A stretch of DNA of 5,239 nt from DATESZ01 sp035283845. GTDB taxonomy: Bacteria; Desulfobacterota; Syntrophia; Syntrophales; JACQWR01. The translations under genes and the position numbers were made by a program. Every line of letters starts with the position of its first letter. The first letter of the stretch is position 1. The stretch lies in assembly GCA_035283845.1 (NCBI GenBank), contig DATESZ010000255.1:1-5239 (forward strand). Reading direction: 5' to 3'. Positions 4,751-5,239 of this stretch are shown here, in pieces. The notes beneath the pieces are model-generated. The model searched no databases. It had not been told where the DNA came from and worked only from the letters and a program-made list of their open reading frames with translations.

Positions 4751-5239
4751 ATGAATATGTCGGAACAGAGAATCATGATGGGAAACGAGGCGATCGGCCG
4801 GGGCCTCGTCGAGGAAGGATGCACGCTGGCTGCCGCCTACCCGGGGACGCCAGCCTCGGAGATCCTTTCTTCAGTCGTCGCCTTCGCGAAGGAAACCGGT
4901 TCGGCGATCCACACGGAGTGGTCGGTGAATGAAAAGGTCGCCTGTGAAACGGCGCTCGCCAACAGTATGGCAGGGCGGCGCTCGGCGGTGGCGATGAAGC
5001 AGGTGGGCCTTAACGTCGCGGCGGACCCCTTCACCCGCGCGACCTACTTGGGCGTAAAGGGCGGTTTCATCCTGATCGCCGCCGACGACCCGGGCCCCCA
5101 CAGCTCCCAGACGGAGCAGGACAGCCGCCTCTTCGCCCATTTCGCCAAGGCGCCGGTCTTCGACCCCTCCACGCCCCGTGAGGCGAAAGAGATGGTGGCT
5201 GAGGCCTTTTCTCTTTCGGAGAAATACGAGATTCCTGTC
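4751..5239 (+). CDS. iorA: Indolepyruvate:ferredoxin oxidoreductase alpha subunit, N-terminal part (cut by window end)
   Basis: IorA, with IorB, interconverts aryl pyruvates (indolepyruvate, phenylpyruvate) and aryl-acetyl-CoA plus CO2, using thiamine diphosphate, CoA and ferredoxin, in the cytoplasm of anaerobes. The frame is open to the window edge, giving 163 of an expected roughly 600 residues. Family features present are GNEAIGRG (11-18), YPGTPASEI (30-38), EWSVNEKVA (56-64), MKQVGLNVAADP (82-93) and DDPGPHSSQTEQDSR (112-126), all in the N-terminal pyrimidine-binding-type domain. The thiamine diphosphate domain and C-terminal iron-sulfur motifs lie beyond the window. A GGGAG ribosome binding site (4740-4744) is 6 nt before the ATG; an alternative ATG at 4757 is too far. 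The gene is markedly richer in G+C than cysS and lies directly behind the Trp attenuator. iorB probably follows, but this is not visible. Confidence 0.92.
   Translation, partial: MNMSEQRIMMGNEAIGRGLVEEGCTLAAAYPGTPASEILSSVVAFAKETGSAIHTEWSVNEKVACETALANSMAGRRSAVAMKQVGLNVAADPFTRATYLGVKGGFILIAADDPGPHSSQTEQDSRLFAHFAKAPVFDPSTPREAKEMVAEAFSLSEKYEIPV

Noticed and set aside
4696..4932. 78-aa plus-strand frame starting inside the terminator stem
   Set aside because: It starts at an ATG in the attenuator hairpin and overlaps iorA in another frame; no ribosome binding site or family features.
4871..5140. Minus-strand frames opposite iorA
   Set aside because: Long open frames on the opposite strand are expected in G+C-rich coding DNA; the plus strand encodes clear IorA motifs.

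Overview
The window reads as a chromosomal piece of an anaerobic bacterium, most likely a delta-proteobacterium (Desulfobacterota, for example a Syntrophus- or Geobacter-like lineage). This rests on the neighbourhood rplM-rpsI followed by argC and cysS, on a ferredoxin-linked 2-oxoacid oxidoreductase gene, and on proteobacterial-looking protein sequences. It is an inference; no database search was run.

Layout. Positions 1-827 hold the distal end of a CRISPR array: 11 full 36-nt repeats, a decayed terminal repeat and 11 spacers of 34-37 nt, running left to right. The leader and any cas genes lie outside, to the left. A 121-nt gap follows, with an inverted repeat and a plausible promoter. Next come rplM (ribosomal protein L13) and rpsI (S9), closed by a strong intrinsic terminator (1795-1822). 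A second unit holds argC (N-acetyl-gamma-glutamyl-phosphate reductase) and cysS (cysteinyl-tRNA synthetase), 27 nt apart. The right end, after a 345-nt gap, is the start of iorA, the alpha subunit of indolepyruvate:ferredoxin oxidoreductase, cut off by the window edge.

The most interesting part is the gap before iorA. It contains a 24-codon leader peptide (4562-4636) with three consecutive Trp codons. A perfect 11-bp hairpin with a 7-T run (4675-4708) follows, and the iorA ribosome binding site lies just downstream. This is the layout of a tryptophan transcription attenuator. The Trp-codon region also closely resembles the enteric trpL leader as recalled from memory. Here the regulated gene is not a trp biosynthetic gene but iorA. 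Induction under Trp starvation would suggest that this enzyme supplies indolepyruvate, and so tryptophan, by reductive carboxylation of arylacetyl-CoA, rather than degrading it.

The ribosomal and argC-cysS genes look ordinary and complete. No transposon, tRNA, rRNA or cas gene was seen.
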